Below are positions 7,820-16,146 of a stretch of 20,163 bases of DNA, one piece after another. The notes under the pieces are model-generated. The model was not told where the DNA came from. It made no database searches and worked only from the letters and a program-made list of their open reading frames with translations. Positions within the stretch are counted from its first letter, which is position 1. The number at the start of each line of letters is the position of its first letter. The stretch is from an uncultured Oscillospiraceae bacterium (lineage in GTDB: Bacteria > Bacillota > Clostridia > Oscillospirales > Acutalibacteraceae), in NCBI GenBank assembly GCA_900549055.1, contig URNB01000029.1:1-20163 (forward strand), read 5' to 3'. The translations under genes and the position numbers were made by a program.

Positions 7820-9016
7820 TTAAAAATCCACCTCAGTGCCGTAGTAGGTGCATTTGAACAGCTTTGCCATGGTGGCAGGATCGATCGCACGGGGGTTAGA
7901 GCCTGTGCAGGCATCGCCCACGGCGTTAACGGCTATTTCGTCAACCTTTGCGTTGAATTCGGCTTCATCCACACCGAATTCCTTTAAGGTGTGCGGTATA
8001 TTAAGCTCATCGTTCATCTTATCGATGAGTGCGCAGAGGTTTTCTATAAGCCCCTTGTTGCTGTTGCCGGGCAGACCGAGCATTCTTGCGATATCGGCAT
8101 ATCTCTCGGCGGCTCTGCCGTCATGCGCGTTGTACTTGATAACAAACGGCAGATAAATTGCGTTTGCGCAGCCGTGCGGCAGGTGTCTGTCCTTCATGCT
8201 GCCCTCATGGAACGCAGCACCGGTCTTATGAGCCATTGAATGAACTATACCGAGCAGAGCGTTAGAAAACGCCATACCGGCAAGGCACTGTGCGTCATGC
8301 ATGGCGGCACGGGATTCGCGGTTGCCGTTATAGGATGACGGCAGGTAAGCCGTAACCATCTCGATTGCCTTCATGGCAAGCGCGTCGGTATAGGGGCTTG
8401 CAACGGTCGAAACATAAGCTTCGATTGCGTGGGTAAGCGCGTCCATACCGGTGTGAGCCACAAGCTTTTGCGGCATTGTCTGCGCAAGCTCGGGGTCAAC
8501 TATTGCAACATCCGGGGTAATATTAAAATCTGCGAGCGGGTACTTAATGCCCTTTGAGTAATCGGTGATTACAGAGAAAGCGGTAACCTCTGTCGCTGTT
8601 CCCGAGGTGGAAGAAATAGCACAGAATTTAGCTTTCTGACGAAGCTCGGGGAAATTGAACGGAACGCAGAGCGATTCAAAGGTAACATCGGGGTATTCAT
8701 AAAACGCCCACATAGCCTTTGCCGCGTCAATCGGAGAGCCGCCGCCGATTGCTACTATCCAATCGGGCTGAAATTTACGCATGGCTTCGGCGCCGCGCAT
8801 AACGGTCTCAACAGAGGGGTCGGGTTCAACACCCTCAAACAGCTCTACCTCCATTCCCGCCTCTTTAAGGTAGCCTACTGCCTTATCGAGAAAGCCGAAA
8901 CGCTTCATAGAACCGCCGCCGACAACGACTATTGCCCTTTTGCCCTTAAGGGTCTTAAGGTTTTCCATTGCATTTTCGCCGAAATAGACATCTCTGGGTA
9001 AAGTGAATCTTGACAT
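7820..9016 (-). CDS. Iron-containing alcohol dehydrogenase
   Basis: A 398-residue group III alcohol dehydrogenase that interconverts aldehydes and alcohols with NAD(P)H. GGGSPIDAAK (91-100) is the family nucleotide-binding signature. The metal ligands expected from homologues are present: D192 and H196 in GMDALTHAIEAYVS, H259 in HSMAH, and H281 in HGCANAIYLP. About eight extra residues separate the last two histidines compared with lactaldehyde reductase FucO. GGAGG lies 8 bases before the ATG. The gene leads an operon with nfnA and nfnB, which suggests a role in disposing of reducing power during fermentation. Whether the cofactor is NADH or NADPH, and whether the substrate is ethanol, butanol or a diol, cannot be decided here. 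Confidence 0.93.
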   Translation of the reverse strand: MSRFTLPRDVYFGENAMENLKTLKGKRAIVVVGGGSMKRFGFLDKAVGYLKEAGMEVELFEGVEPDPSVETVMRGAEAMRKFQPDWIVAIGGGSPIDAAKAMWAFYEYPDVTFESLCVPFNFPELRQKAKFCAISSTSGTATEVTAFSVITDYSKGIKYPLADFNITPDVAIVDPELAQTMPQKLVAHTGMDALTHAIEAYVSTVASPYTDALAMKAIEMVTAYLPSSYNGNRESRAAMHDAQCLAGMAFSNALLGIVHSMAHKTGAAFHEGSMKDRHLPHGCANAIYLPFVIKYNAHDGRAAERYADIARMLGLPGNSNKGLIENLCALIDKMNDELNIPHTLKEFGVDEAEFNAKVDEIAVNAVGDACTGSNPRAIDPATMAKLFKCTYYGTEVDF

Positions 9017-9048
9017 TTGTCATTCCTCCGTTTTTATTTGGTATCTTC

Positions 9049-9054
9049 ATTATA
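9049..9054 (-). promoter_or_regulatory. -10 element of the adh-nfnAB operon
   Basis: A perfect TATAAT lies 33 bases before the alcohol dehydrogenase ATG on the minus strand. At 16-18 bases upstream only TTTCCTTT-like sequence is found, a poor -35 box, so this promoter may need an activator. Confidence 0.6.
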
Positions 9055-9087
9055 TACAAAATAAACACAAAAAGGAAATATGATTAA

Positions 9088-9118
9088 TATATATCGGGTA
9101 TATATCACAGTATATGTC
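9088..9118 (-). repeat. Three helically phased direct repeats upstream of the adh promoter
   Basis: On the minus strand GACATATA (9118-9111), GATATATA (9106-9099) and GATATATA (9095-9088) recur at steps of 12 and 11 bases. They lie about 35-65 bases upstream of the -10 box, the usual place for an activator array. I do not recognise the motif as a Rex site, which would be an inverted TTGTTAA/TTAACAA. Confidence 0.5.
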
Positions 9119-9145
9119 AGTTTTCTACTTAAAAGGTTAAATTTT

Positions 9146-9820
9146 TTAAGATATCCTTACAGCAGACAGCACCTTTATCCGATTTTCCGCAGCGCAAAAA
9201 CGGATCTGCATATCCTTAAAGGTAAATCCGTATACCCTGTCGGGGTCGTTTTGATAATGCGGGCGCGGGTCTTCGGCTAAAATTTTCCTTAATTGCAAAA
9301 GCGTTTCCGCGTCCAGTGTATCTGCAATGCTTTCGGGAATTTCCACCGCCGCCCTTTCCCCGAATTTTTCATCCGCAAAGCCGCAGACTGCATCCGGGTA
9401 TGAATCGGCAAAGCTTAAATACGGCTTTATATCGTAAATCGGAGTACCGTTCATCATATCGATTCCCGAAACCTCAAGCACTGCGCCGAGCTTTTCATCA
9501 AAGCTTATTTTTTCAAGTCTTACGGCGGAAAGCCCTATGGGATTCGGGCGGTTGGGCGAGCGGGTCGCAAAAACACCCATGCGTTTGTTCCCGCCGAGCC
9601 GCGGCGGGCGCACCGTAGGCGACCAATCGCCGCCGTCAAATCCCGAAAACTGCCACAAAAGCCATATGTGCGAGTATTCTTCAAGCCCGCGCACGGCTGA
9701 TATATCGCGATATTCAGGCTCGAAAATGATTTTTCCGCGCAGCTCCTTCACAATCCCGCTCTGCCGCGGCAGCCCGAATTTTTCGGGAAAATCGGTATAT
9801 ATTTTCGCTATCGGGCGCAT
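9146..9820 (-). CDS. trmO: tRNA t6A37 methyltransferase TrmO (TsaA/YaeB family)
   Basis: TrmO uses S-adenosylmethionine to N6-methylate threonylcarbamoyladenosine at position 37 of threonine tRNA. The 224-residue protein shows the family core GVFATRSPNRPNPIGLS (82-98), preceded by RPPRLGGNKR and by the opening beta-barrel segment GIVKELRGKIIF. GIDMMNGTPIYDIKPYL (from about residue 118) is also family-typical. Its start shares one base with the PBP stop codon (TAATG), so it is translated from the PBP message by reinitiation. Any functional link to the PBP is doubtful; the fusion of transcripts is probably incidental. No convincing terminator follows, only an AT-rich stretch before the alcohol dehydrogenase promoter region. 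Confidence 0.93.
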   Translation of the reverse strand: MRPIAKIYTDFPEKFGLPRQSGIVKELRGKIIFEPEYRDISAVRGLEEYSHIWLLWQFSGFDGGDWSPTVRPPRLGGNKRMGVFATRSPNRPNPIGLSAVRLEKISFDEKLGAVLEVSGIDMMNGTPIYDIKPYLSFADSYPDAVCGFADEKFGERAAVEIPESIADTLDAETLLQLRKILAEDPRPHYQNDPDRVYGFTFKDMQIRFCAAENRIKVLSAVRIS

Positions 9821-12078
9821 TATCCGTCTCCCCCGGATGATGTGTCCGATGAAGCGGGCGGCTCCGACGACGAGCTTTCGGAGGATGAGGAGGACGGAGT
9901 ATCGGGCTGTGAGGTTGAGGTGTCGGATGAAGTATCTGACGGCGTTGATGATGAAGATGTGTTTTCCGACGAGGTTACCGTAGACGATGACCCGGAAGAA
10001 GACGGTGCAGAGCTGCTTGAAGACGGCGACGACGAAGAAGACGCGGCAGATGAGGAATTATAATAAATAGGCGTTTCAACCTTTGCGCCCTTTTTATAGT
10101 AGCCTATGCCCTTTTTAACAACGTCCTCGCTGTCCTCAAATTCCTTTTTCTCAAGTCCCTTATGCACCTCCGCCATAACATCGCGCCAAATTTTTGCCGC
10201 CGCACCGCCGTTATAAATATTGTGCGATAAATCGAAGCCGTACCACACGGAGCCTACATAATAAGGAGAGCCTGCAACCATCCATAAATCATAGGATTCG
10301 CTTGAGGTGCCCGTTTTGGCATACGCCTTAAGATTATAGTTAAATCCCCTTATTCCGCTGCCCGTACCCTCGCTGCCGTAAACCACCTCCCGCAAAAGGT
10401 GGTTCATTATGGTAGCTGACGCAGGACTTATCACCTGCTCGCCGGTTTCATCGTATTTAATTACGGTATCTCCGTTTGCGTGCTTAATTTCGTAATATGT
10501 CGTAGGTCTGTGGTAAACGCCTTGGTTTCCGAAGATTGCGTAAGCCGCGGCGGATTCGGTAGTGGTAATGCCGTAGTGCGTGCCGCCGAGAGCCAGCGCC
10601 GCAAGGTTTTTATCCGCCTCTACCAAATGCCTGCAGTGCAGCTTTTGAGTTAAGAAATTATATGATTCCGTAACCCCTACCTCCTGCAGCAACCGCACGG
10701 GGATAGTGTTCATTGACTTGCGTATTGCGTAGTTAAGGGAAACCGTGCCCTTATAGTAGCCGTACCATTCCTTCGGCCCGCTTTTGCCGTCGGCATAGTA
10801 TTTTTCTATCGGCTTATCGAGCACACGGGAGGTATAATCCACAATATCCTTATCTATTGCCAGCGCGTAAACGCCTATCGGCTTCATGGTAGAGCCGGGC
10901 TGACGCGGCGAATCGGTAGCGCGGTTAAGCCCGCGGTTTGTGGTTTTCTCGCCCGCTCCCCCCACTATTCCGACTATATGACCCTTATAGTCCATAACCG
11001 TCATAGCAGACTGCGCGTGCGCGGTGACTCCGTTATCATAGGTCGCCTTTTGCGGGAAATAAGTATCAATATTTGTGTAGACCTTTTCCATTTGCGCCTG
11101 TATATCGGGCTTTAAGGTAGAGTATATTTTAAATCCGCCGTTATAGAAAAGAGTTGAAGCCATTTGAGTATTCAGGTTGTATTTTTCCGCAAGATCGTCT
11201 ATTACCTGGTCTATCAGCGCGTCGACAAAATAGCTGTTTATTTCACCCTCGTATTCATCCTTCTGCGAATCGTCTATCTTAAGCTCGGTATTATACGCCT
11301 TATCGTACTCATCGTAGCTTATCATCTTAAGCTCCAGCATTTTATCAAGCACCGTTTGCCGCCGCTTTTTGTTTTCTTCCGCACCCTTTTCGGTTATGGG
11401 GTTAAACCTTGAGGGGTTTTTGGTTATTGCCGCAAGAGCTGCGCACTCGGTTAAATTAAGCTCGCTTACATCCTTATTAAAATAGTAGTTTGCTGCCACC
11501 TGAACGCCGCAAATACCGTTGCCGAGAGAAATCGTGTTAAGGTAGGCTTCAAGTATTTCTTTTTTTGAGAGCTTGCGGGTTATAAGGGTCGCGCGCACAA
11601 TTTCACGGAATTTGCGCATCGCGTCGCGATCCTTGTCGTTCGTGACATTTTTTATAAGCTGCTGCGTTATGGTAGAGCCGCCGAATTCGGTGGAGTTGAA
11701 TTTCAAAAGCTTATTACCCACAGCCGCAAAGGTTCGTTTCCAATCGACTCCGCGGTTTTCGTAAAACCGCTCGTCCTCAATTGCGATAAAGGCGTTGCCC
11801 AATTGCTTGGGCATTTTATCAATTCCCGCCCACAGGCGGTTTTCGCTGCCGTGCAGTCGGCGGTATTCCTCCCACTGCCCCTTCTCATTCTGAACATATA
11901 TGACAGTGGTCATGTTCATTTCCATATTTTTAATGTTGCTTACAATTTTATTGGATGAGAAAAAGTCTATCTTCCTGTCCGATTTTATATAAGTGGGAAT
12001 AACAAAGATCAAAAAAACAGTCGTTACAATAAGCAAACCCGATAAAAACACGGTCAGCTTTTTAAAAATCTTTTCCAT
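9820..12078 (-). CDS. Class A penicillin-binding protein (PBP1A-type)
   Basis: A 752-residue bifunctional peptidoglycan synthase anchored by one N-terminal membrane segment (about 8-28). The glycosyltransferase GT51 domain shows IAIEDERFYENRGVDW (catalytic Glu at 101), GGSTITQQLIKN (133-144) and RKLSKKEILEAYLN (168-181). The transpeptidase domain shows the catalytic serine in PGSTMKP (S396, K399), SMN at 455-457 and KTGTSS at 588-593. All key residues are present. The last 75 or so residues are a low-complexity Ser/Thr/Pro/Asp tail, extracellular and probably disordered, possibly a wall-spanning linker. The leader is short (about 24 bases) behind a near-consensus promoter. trmO overlaps the stop codon by one base. 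The family is secure; which class A subtype is not. Confidence 0.96.
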   Translation of the reverse strand: MEKIFKKLTVFLSGLLIVTTVFLIFVIPTYIKSDRKIDFFSSNKIVSNIKNMEMNMTTVIYVQNEKGQWEEYRRLHGSENRLWAGIDKMPKQLGNAFIAIEDERFYENRGVDWKRTFAAVGNKLLKFNSTEFGGSTITQQLIKNVTNDKDRDAMRKFREIVRATLITRKLSKKEILEAYLNTISLGNGICGVQVAANYYFNKDVSELNLTECAALAAITKNPSRFNPITEKGAEENKKRRQTVLDKMLELKMISYDEYDKAYNTELKIDDSQKDEYEGEINSYFVDALIDQVIDDLAEKYNLNTQMASTLFYNGGFKIYSTLKPDIQAQMEKVYTNIDTYFPQKATYDNGVTAHAQSAMTVMDYKGHIVGIVGGAGEKTTNRGLNRATDSPRQPGSTMKPIGVYALAIDKDIVDYTSRVLDKPIEKYYADGKSGPKEWYGYYKGTVSLNYAIRKSMNTIPVRLLQEVGVTESYNFLTQKLHCRHLVEADKNLAALALGGTHYGITTTESAAAYAIFGNQGVYHRPTTYYEIKHANGDTVIKYDETGEQVISPASATIMNHLLREVVYGSEGTGSGIRGFNYNLKAYAKTGTSSESYDLWMVAGSPYYVGSVWYGFDLSHNIYNGGAAAKIWRDVMAEVHKGLEKKEFEDSEDVVKKGIGYYKKGAKVETPIYYNSSSAASSSSSPSSSSSAPSSSGSSSTVTSSENTSSSSTPSDTSSDTSTSQPDTPSSSSSESSSSEPPASSDTSSGGDG

Positions 12079-12108
12079 AGCTCCCTGCCCTTCCTGTATA
12101 CTGATTTG

Positions 12109-12137
12109 ATTATAACACTAACTCGCTTATTTATCAA
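12109..12137 (-). promoter_or_regulatory. Promoter of pbp-trmO
   Basis: On the minus strand TTGATA (12137-12132), a 17-base spacer and a perfect TATAAT (12114-12109) preceded by TGT (extended -10) make a strong sigma-A promoter. The predicted start is near 12102. Confidence 0.88.
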
Positions 12138-12177
12138 ATATTTTTTAAACATTCATAATGTATTTAAAAATCGGTAA

Positions 12178-12183
12178 TATAAT
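12178..12183 (+). promoter_or_regulatory. Possible -10 element of the divergent ABC transporter gene
   Basis: TATAAT ends 22 bases before the start codon on the plus strand. A -35 box is poor (TTCATA at 12153 with a 19-base gap), and the implied leader is only about 16 bases, barely including the GGAGG at 12194. It lies back to back with the PBP promoter. Confidence 0.4.
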
Positions 12184-12205
12184 GCATAGGTCTGGAGGAA
12201 TACGG

Positions 12206-14818
12206 ATGCTTAAATTAGAAAATATCAAAAAAGATTATATTACAGGGGATACCGCGGTGCACGCACTTAAAGGCGTGAGCGTTGAATTTCGCAAAAGCGA
12301 ATTTGTATCGATACTCGGTCAGTCGGGCTGCGGAAAGACGACGCTGCTTAATATTATAGGCGGGCTTGACAGATACACAAGCGGCGAGCTTTATATAGGC
12401 GGCAGGGCTACAAGCGATTTTCGCGACAGGGACTGGGATAACTACCGCAACCATTCGGTAGGCTTTATTTTCCAAAGCTATAACCTTATTCCGCACCAAT
12501 CCGTACTTTCAAATGTAGAGCTTGCCTTAACGCTTACGGGCGTTCCGCGCGCAGAGCGCCGCCGCAGAGCGGCTGAAGCGCTTGAAAAGGTAGGGCTTGC
12601 CGACCAGCTTAATAAAAAGCCGAATGAAATGTCGGGCGGGCAGATGCAGCGCGTAGCCATTGCACGCGCGCTTGTGAACGACCCCGAAATACTGCTTGCC
12701 GACGAGCCTACGGGCGCGCTGGACAGTGAGACATCCGTTCAGATAATGGAGCTTTTAAAGGAAATTTCCAAGGATAGACTTGTAATAATGGTTACCCACA
12801 ACCCCGAGCTTGCAAAGCAGTATTCCACTCGTATTATAAGGCTGCTTGACGGCAATATTACGGATGACACAATGCCATACTCGGGTGACGAGGAGGAAAA
12901 AACAGCGGAGAAAGGCGGCAAGCGCCCCTCAATGTCGTTTTTAACGGCGCTTTCCTTATCCCTTAACAACCTTATGACCAAAAAGGCAAGAACCTTTTTA
13001 ACCGCCTTTGCGGGGTCTATAGGTATTATAGGCATAGCGCTTATTTTATCCCTTTCAAACGGCGTAAACGCGTATATCGCGCGTGTTGAGGAGGAAACGC
13101 TTTCAAGCTATCCGATAACGATCGAGCAGGCGGGAATGGACATAAGCCAATTAGTAAGCGACCTTATGGGAAAAAACGAGCCGAGCGGCGACCGCGAGGA
13201 CGGCAGGATTTACAGCAACAATGTTATGACCGAAATGATGTCTACCATGGTGAACGGCATTTCGGCAAACAATTTGTCAGAGCTTAAAAAACATATAGAA
13301 AAAACCTCCGCCTTTTCGGATAATACAAGCGAGATTGAGTATAAATATTCAACGGTTATGAATATATACGATGAAAAGGGCAGCCGCGTAAACCCGAATA
13401 CCGTGTTTTCCACCGTATTCCCCGAAAGCCAAAGCAGTGGCAGCGGAAATATGCAAATGTCCTCCTCATTTTCCAATACCGAGGTATGGACGCGCCTTTT
13501 TGAAAATAAAGAGTTTTTTGAAAAGCAGTACGACGTTATTGCTGGGCGTATGCCTGAGAAATACAACGAAATTGTACTTGCGGTGGACAAAAACAACCAG
13601 ATAAGCGACTACGCGCTGTATTCTTTGGGGCTTAAGGATTCGGCAGAGCTTGAAGAAATGATGAAAAAAGCGCAGGCGGGTGAAAAAATAGAGCCTACCG
13701 CAGAGGTAAGCTATACCTACGATGATATTTTGGGGCTTAAATTTAAGCTGCTTTGCAATACAGATTATTTCGAGAAGAACGCAGACGGCACCTGGAGCGA
13801 TAAAACAGAGGATTCGCTCTACGTTTCTTCAAGGCTATCTTCGGCGGCAGAGGATATAACCGTGGTGGGAATAATAAGACCCGCCGATTCGTCGGTTGCA
13901 AATCAAACAAGCGGCTTTGTGGGCTACCCCGAATCGCTTATGGAGCACCTTATAAACAAGGTGAACGACAGCGAAATAGTAAAGGCGCAAAAGGCCGAGC
14001 CCGAAAAGAACGTTTTCACGGGCAGACCCTTTGAGACCGATGCGGATAATATGACCTACGAGCAGCTGACGGCATATATAGCCACCCTACCCGAAAAGGA
14101 GCAGGCGGAGTATAACGCGTATATAAACCAAATGACCGCCGCGGGGAAGACCGAAGAGCAGATAACCGAGCAGTTCAAGGCGGCAATAAAGCAAAAAAAC
14201 AATAACTCCACATATGACGGTAACTTAAAGCTTATGGGCGTATCAAGCCTTGATGAGCCGTCGGTTATAAATATATATCCCAAGGATTTTGAGGCTAAAG
14301 AAAAAATTTCCGACCTTATAACCGAATACAACAAGGGCGTTAAGGATACCGAAAAAATAACCTACACCGATTATATAGGTCTTATGCTTTCATCGGTTAC
14401 AACAATTATAAACGCAATAAGCTATATTTTGATTGCGTTTATCAGTATTTCGCTTATAGTGTCATCCATTATGATAGGCATTATAACCTATATCTCGGTT
14501 TTGGAGCGCACGAAGGAGATAGGCGTGCTGCGCGCGATGGGCGCCTCGAAAAAGGATGTTTCCCGCGTGTTCAACGCCGAAACGCTTATAGTCGGCTTCG
14601 CAGCGGGAGCAATAGGTATTTTAATAACGCTCCTGCTGCTCATCCCGATAAACGCGGTGATTGCCGCCGTGACCGATATTTCGGGGCTTGCGGTGCTGCC
14701 GTTTGCGGGAGGCGCCGCGCTGGTTATAATAAGCATGCTGCTGACACTTATATCAGGCTTATTCCCGTCAAGAGTGGCGGCAAAAAAAGACCCCGTTACC
14801 GCACTTCGCAGCGAGTAA
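12206..14818 (+). CDS. Fused MacB-like ABC transporter, ATPase and FtsX-type permease
   Basis: An 870-residue protein joining an ABC ATPase to its permease. The ATPase has Walker A GQSGCGKTT (38-46), Q-loop FIFQS with Q90, signature MSGGQMQRV (142-150), Walker B LLADEPTGALD (163-173) and H198. A first membrane helix follows at about 265-287, then a large extracytoplasmic domain to about 725, and three helices with an FtsX fold ending in the typical PSRVAAKKDPVTALRSE. MacB/FtsX transporters are mechanotransmitters that expel peptides, lipids or antibiotics, or signal across the membrane, rather than classic channels. The frame opens 48 bases earlier, but GGAGG at 12194 selects the ATG at 12206. 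No two-component system lies beside it, unlike BceAB systems. The cargo is unknown. Confidence 0.93.
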   Translation: MLKLENIKKDYITGDTAVHALKGVSVEFRKSEFVSILGQSGCGKTTLLNIIGGLDRYTSGELYIGGRATSDFRDRDWDNYRNHSVGFIFQSYNLIPHQSVLSNVELALTLTGVPRAERRRRAAEALEKVGLADQLNKKPNEMSGGQMQRVAIARALVNDPEILLADEPTGALDSETSVQIMELLKEISKDRLVIMVTHNPELAKQYSTRIIRLLDGNITDDTMPYSGDEEEKTAEKGGKRPSMSFLTALSLSLNNLMTKKARTFLTAFAGSIGIIGIALILSLSNGVNAYIARVEEETLSSYPITIEQAGMDISQLVSDLMGKNEPSGDREDGRIYSNNVMTEMMSTMVNGISANNLSELKKHIEKTSAFSDNTSEIEYKYSTVMNIYDEKGSRVNPNTVFSTVFPESQSSGSGNMQMSSSFSNTEVWTRLFENKEFFEKQYDVIAGRMPEKYNEIVLAVDKNNQISDYALYSLGLKDSAELEEMMKKAQAGEKIEPTAEVSYTYDDILGLKFKLLCNTDYFEKNADGTWSDKTEDSLYVSSRLSSAAEDITVVGIIRPADSSVANQTSGFVGYPESLMEHLINKVNDSEIVKAQKAEPEKNVFTGRPFETDADNMTYEQLTAYIATLPEKEQAEYNAYINQMTAAGKTEEQITEQFKAAIKQKNNNSTYDGNLKLMGVSSLDEPSVINIYPKDFEAKEKISDLITEYNKGVKDTEKITYTDYIGLMLSSVTTIINAISYILIAFISISLIVSSIMIGIITYISVLERTKEIGVLRAMGASKKDVSRVFNAETLIVGFAAGAIGILITLLLLIPINAVIAAVTDISGLAVLPFAGGAALVIISMLLTLISGLFPSRVAAKKDPVTALRSE

Positions 14819-14849
14819 AAACAAAATGGTTACAAAATAAAAATTGCTA

Positions 14850-14878
14850 TTGAAATTTTCCGGTAAAAGGCTTATACT
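14850..14878 (+). promoter_or_regulatory. Promoter of the DUF3048 lipoprotein gene
   Basis: TTGAAA (14850-14855), a 17-base spacer and TATACT (14873-14878) predict a start near 14885, so the gene need not depend on readthrough from the transporter gene. Confidence 0.78.
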
Positions 14879-14897
14879 TGTAAAGTATCATTTTAAG

Positions 14898-14925
14898 CAC
14901 TTGGCAGGGGTCACCCTGTCAAGTG
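14898..14925 (+). promoter_or_regulatory. 12-bp hairpin in the leader of the DUF3048 gene
   Basis: The arms CACTTGGCAGGG (14898-14909) and CCCTGTCAAGTG (14914-14925) pair over all 12 positions with one G-U, around a GTCA loop. It falls between the promoter and the GGAGG at about 14937. It is followed by TAATATTTCA rather than a T-run, so it is not a standard terminator. As DNA it is also a 28-base near-palindrome that could be a repressor site. Confidence 0.65.
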
Positions 14926-14948
14926 TAATATTTCACGGAGGAATTTTA

Positions 14949-15980
14949 ATGCTGAAAAGAATTTTACCGCTGGCGCTGGCATTGTGTATGCTCACTATGG
15001 CAGGCTGCAAAAAGGAACAGGACAGATTAAGTGTAGATAAGGGCTCGGAGCCCTCGGTAGTCTCCGAAACAAAGCCCGTAACATATAAAAACCCGCTTAC
15101 AGGTGTTTCGGGTATATCTGAGGAAAAAACCAAAAACCGTCCGGTTGCGGTTATGATAAATAACATTTCAACCGCCCAGCCGGTGCAGACAGGACTTAAC
15201 AAGGCGGATATTATTTACGAAACCGAGGTTGAGGGCGGAATTACCCGTCTTATGGCGGTTTTCCAGGATATAACCACCGCTGAAAAAATCGGAGCCATCC
15301 GTTCGGCTCGCTACCCTTATGTTGACCTCGCAATGGGTCACAATGCGATCTATGTTCATTGCGGACAGGATAATACCTACTGCGCTCCCCACTTAAAGGA
15401 TACCGACGATGTTGACCTTATGGTAAAGAATTACGGCGTTCGTATAAAGAACGGACTGGCTACCGAGCATACCCTCTACGCCTACGGCGAAAAGCTTTGG
15501 AGCTCGGTGCAAAACGACGGTCACAAAACAACCGCTTCGACCGCCGCACCGTGGGTAAGCTTCGCCGAGGAGGACGCTCCCGTAGCTCTTGAAAGCACCG
15601 CAAATACAGTTGATATCAAGGCTTCTGCCAGCTACCGCACCGTATTTAAGTATGATGCGGCAAAGGGCAAATACACAAGATATTACGGCAACACCATTCG
15701 TAAGGATTATTTCACTGGTGAAACCGTGGATATGAAGAATGTGTTTATTCTTTTTACCACGATCCGCAATTATTCCGATAATTACCACCGTCAGGTAATG
15801 CTCGAAAGCGGCGACGGCTACTACTGCGTAAACGGCACGTATACCGCAATCAAATGGAGCAAGGGAGCTGCCAAAAACGGTTTTAAATTCACAAAGGCAG
15901 ACGGAAGCGAGCTTACGGTAAACCCCGGAAACAGCTGGGTCAGCATTGTAAACATAGGCAATAATCCCACCTTCAGCTGA
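14949..15980 (+). CDS. DUF3048 (YerB-like) lipoprotein
   Basis: A 343-residue secreted lipoprotein. The signal peptide is MLKRI followed by a hydrophobic core and the lipobox LTMAG-C with C20 as the lipidated cysteine. A short Ser/Lys-rich linker leads to the conserved DUF3048 region: RPVAVMINNISTAQPQ-like text near 60-75 (here RPVAVMINN), ADIIYETEVEGGITRLMAVF, and AIRSARYPYVDLA. The C-terminal part, with WSKGAAKNGFKFT and NPGNSWV, matches the family's second domain. B. subtilis YerB is the best-known relative; its function is not established. The frame extends 105 bases upstream through the hairpin, but GGAGG 7 bases before the ATG at 14949 and the signal peptide fix this start. A terminator follows. 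Confidence 0.92.
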   Translation: MLKRILPLALALCMLTMAGCKKEQDRLSVDKGSEPSVVSETKPVTYKNPLTGVSGISEEKTKNRPVAVMINNISTAQPVQTGLNKADIIYETEVEGGITRLMAVFQDITTAEKIGAIRSARYPYVDLAMGHNAIYVHCGQDNTYCAPHLKDTDDVDLMVKNYGVRIKNGLATEHTLYAYGEKLWSSVQNDGHKTTASTAAPWVSFAEEDAPVALESTANTVDIKASASYRTVFKYDAAKGKYTRYYGNTIRKDYFTGETVDMKNVFILFTTIRNYSDNYHRQVMLESGDGYYCVNGTYTAIKWSKGAAKNGFKFTKADGSELTVNPGNSWVSIVNIGNNPTFS

Positions 15981-16001
15981 TAAGCGGTTTTACCGATAAT
16001 C

Positions 16002-16032
16002 AAGGGGCGCGTTACATAAATCCGCGCCCCTT
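16002..16032 (+). terminator. Terminator after the DUF3048 gene
   Basis: AAGGGGCGCG (16002-16011) and CGCGCCCCTT (16023-16032) form a perfect 10-bp GC-rich stem with an 11-base loop. The following ATGAATTTCTTT is only moderately T-rich, but the stem is strong and the place, 22 bases after the stop codon, is right. Confidence 0.82.
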
Positions 16033-16053
16033 ATGAATTTCTTTAAAAAAAGC

Positions 16054-16082
16054 TTGAAATTTAAAGCTTAATGTGATAGAAT
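16054..16082 (+). promoter_or_regulatory. Promoter of the tRNA-Ala gene
   Basis: TTGAAA (16054-16059), a 17-base spacer and TAGAAT (16077-16082) lie 64 bases before the tRNA. The implied 5' leader is about 58 bases. Confidence 0.78.
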
Positions 16083-16146
16083 AGTTGCGTTGGGTTCTTA
16101 AAACGATGCTTTCGCACCGCACAGACCCTGTTTAATATAACACTAT

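Noticed and set aside
9055..9077. Rex operator at the alcohol dehydrogenase promoter
   Set aside because: TTGTGTTTATTTTGTA resembles one half-site, but there is no inverted partner TTAACAA or TTCACAA.
9842..10063. Plus-strand open frame coding an almost purely Asp/Glu protein
   Set aside because: It is the antisense of the serine-rich PBP tail; reverse complements of serine codons give acidic codons. It has no promoter or ribosome binding site of its own.
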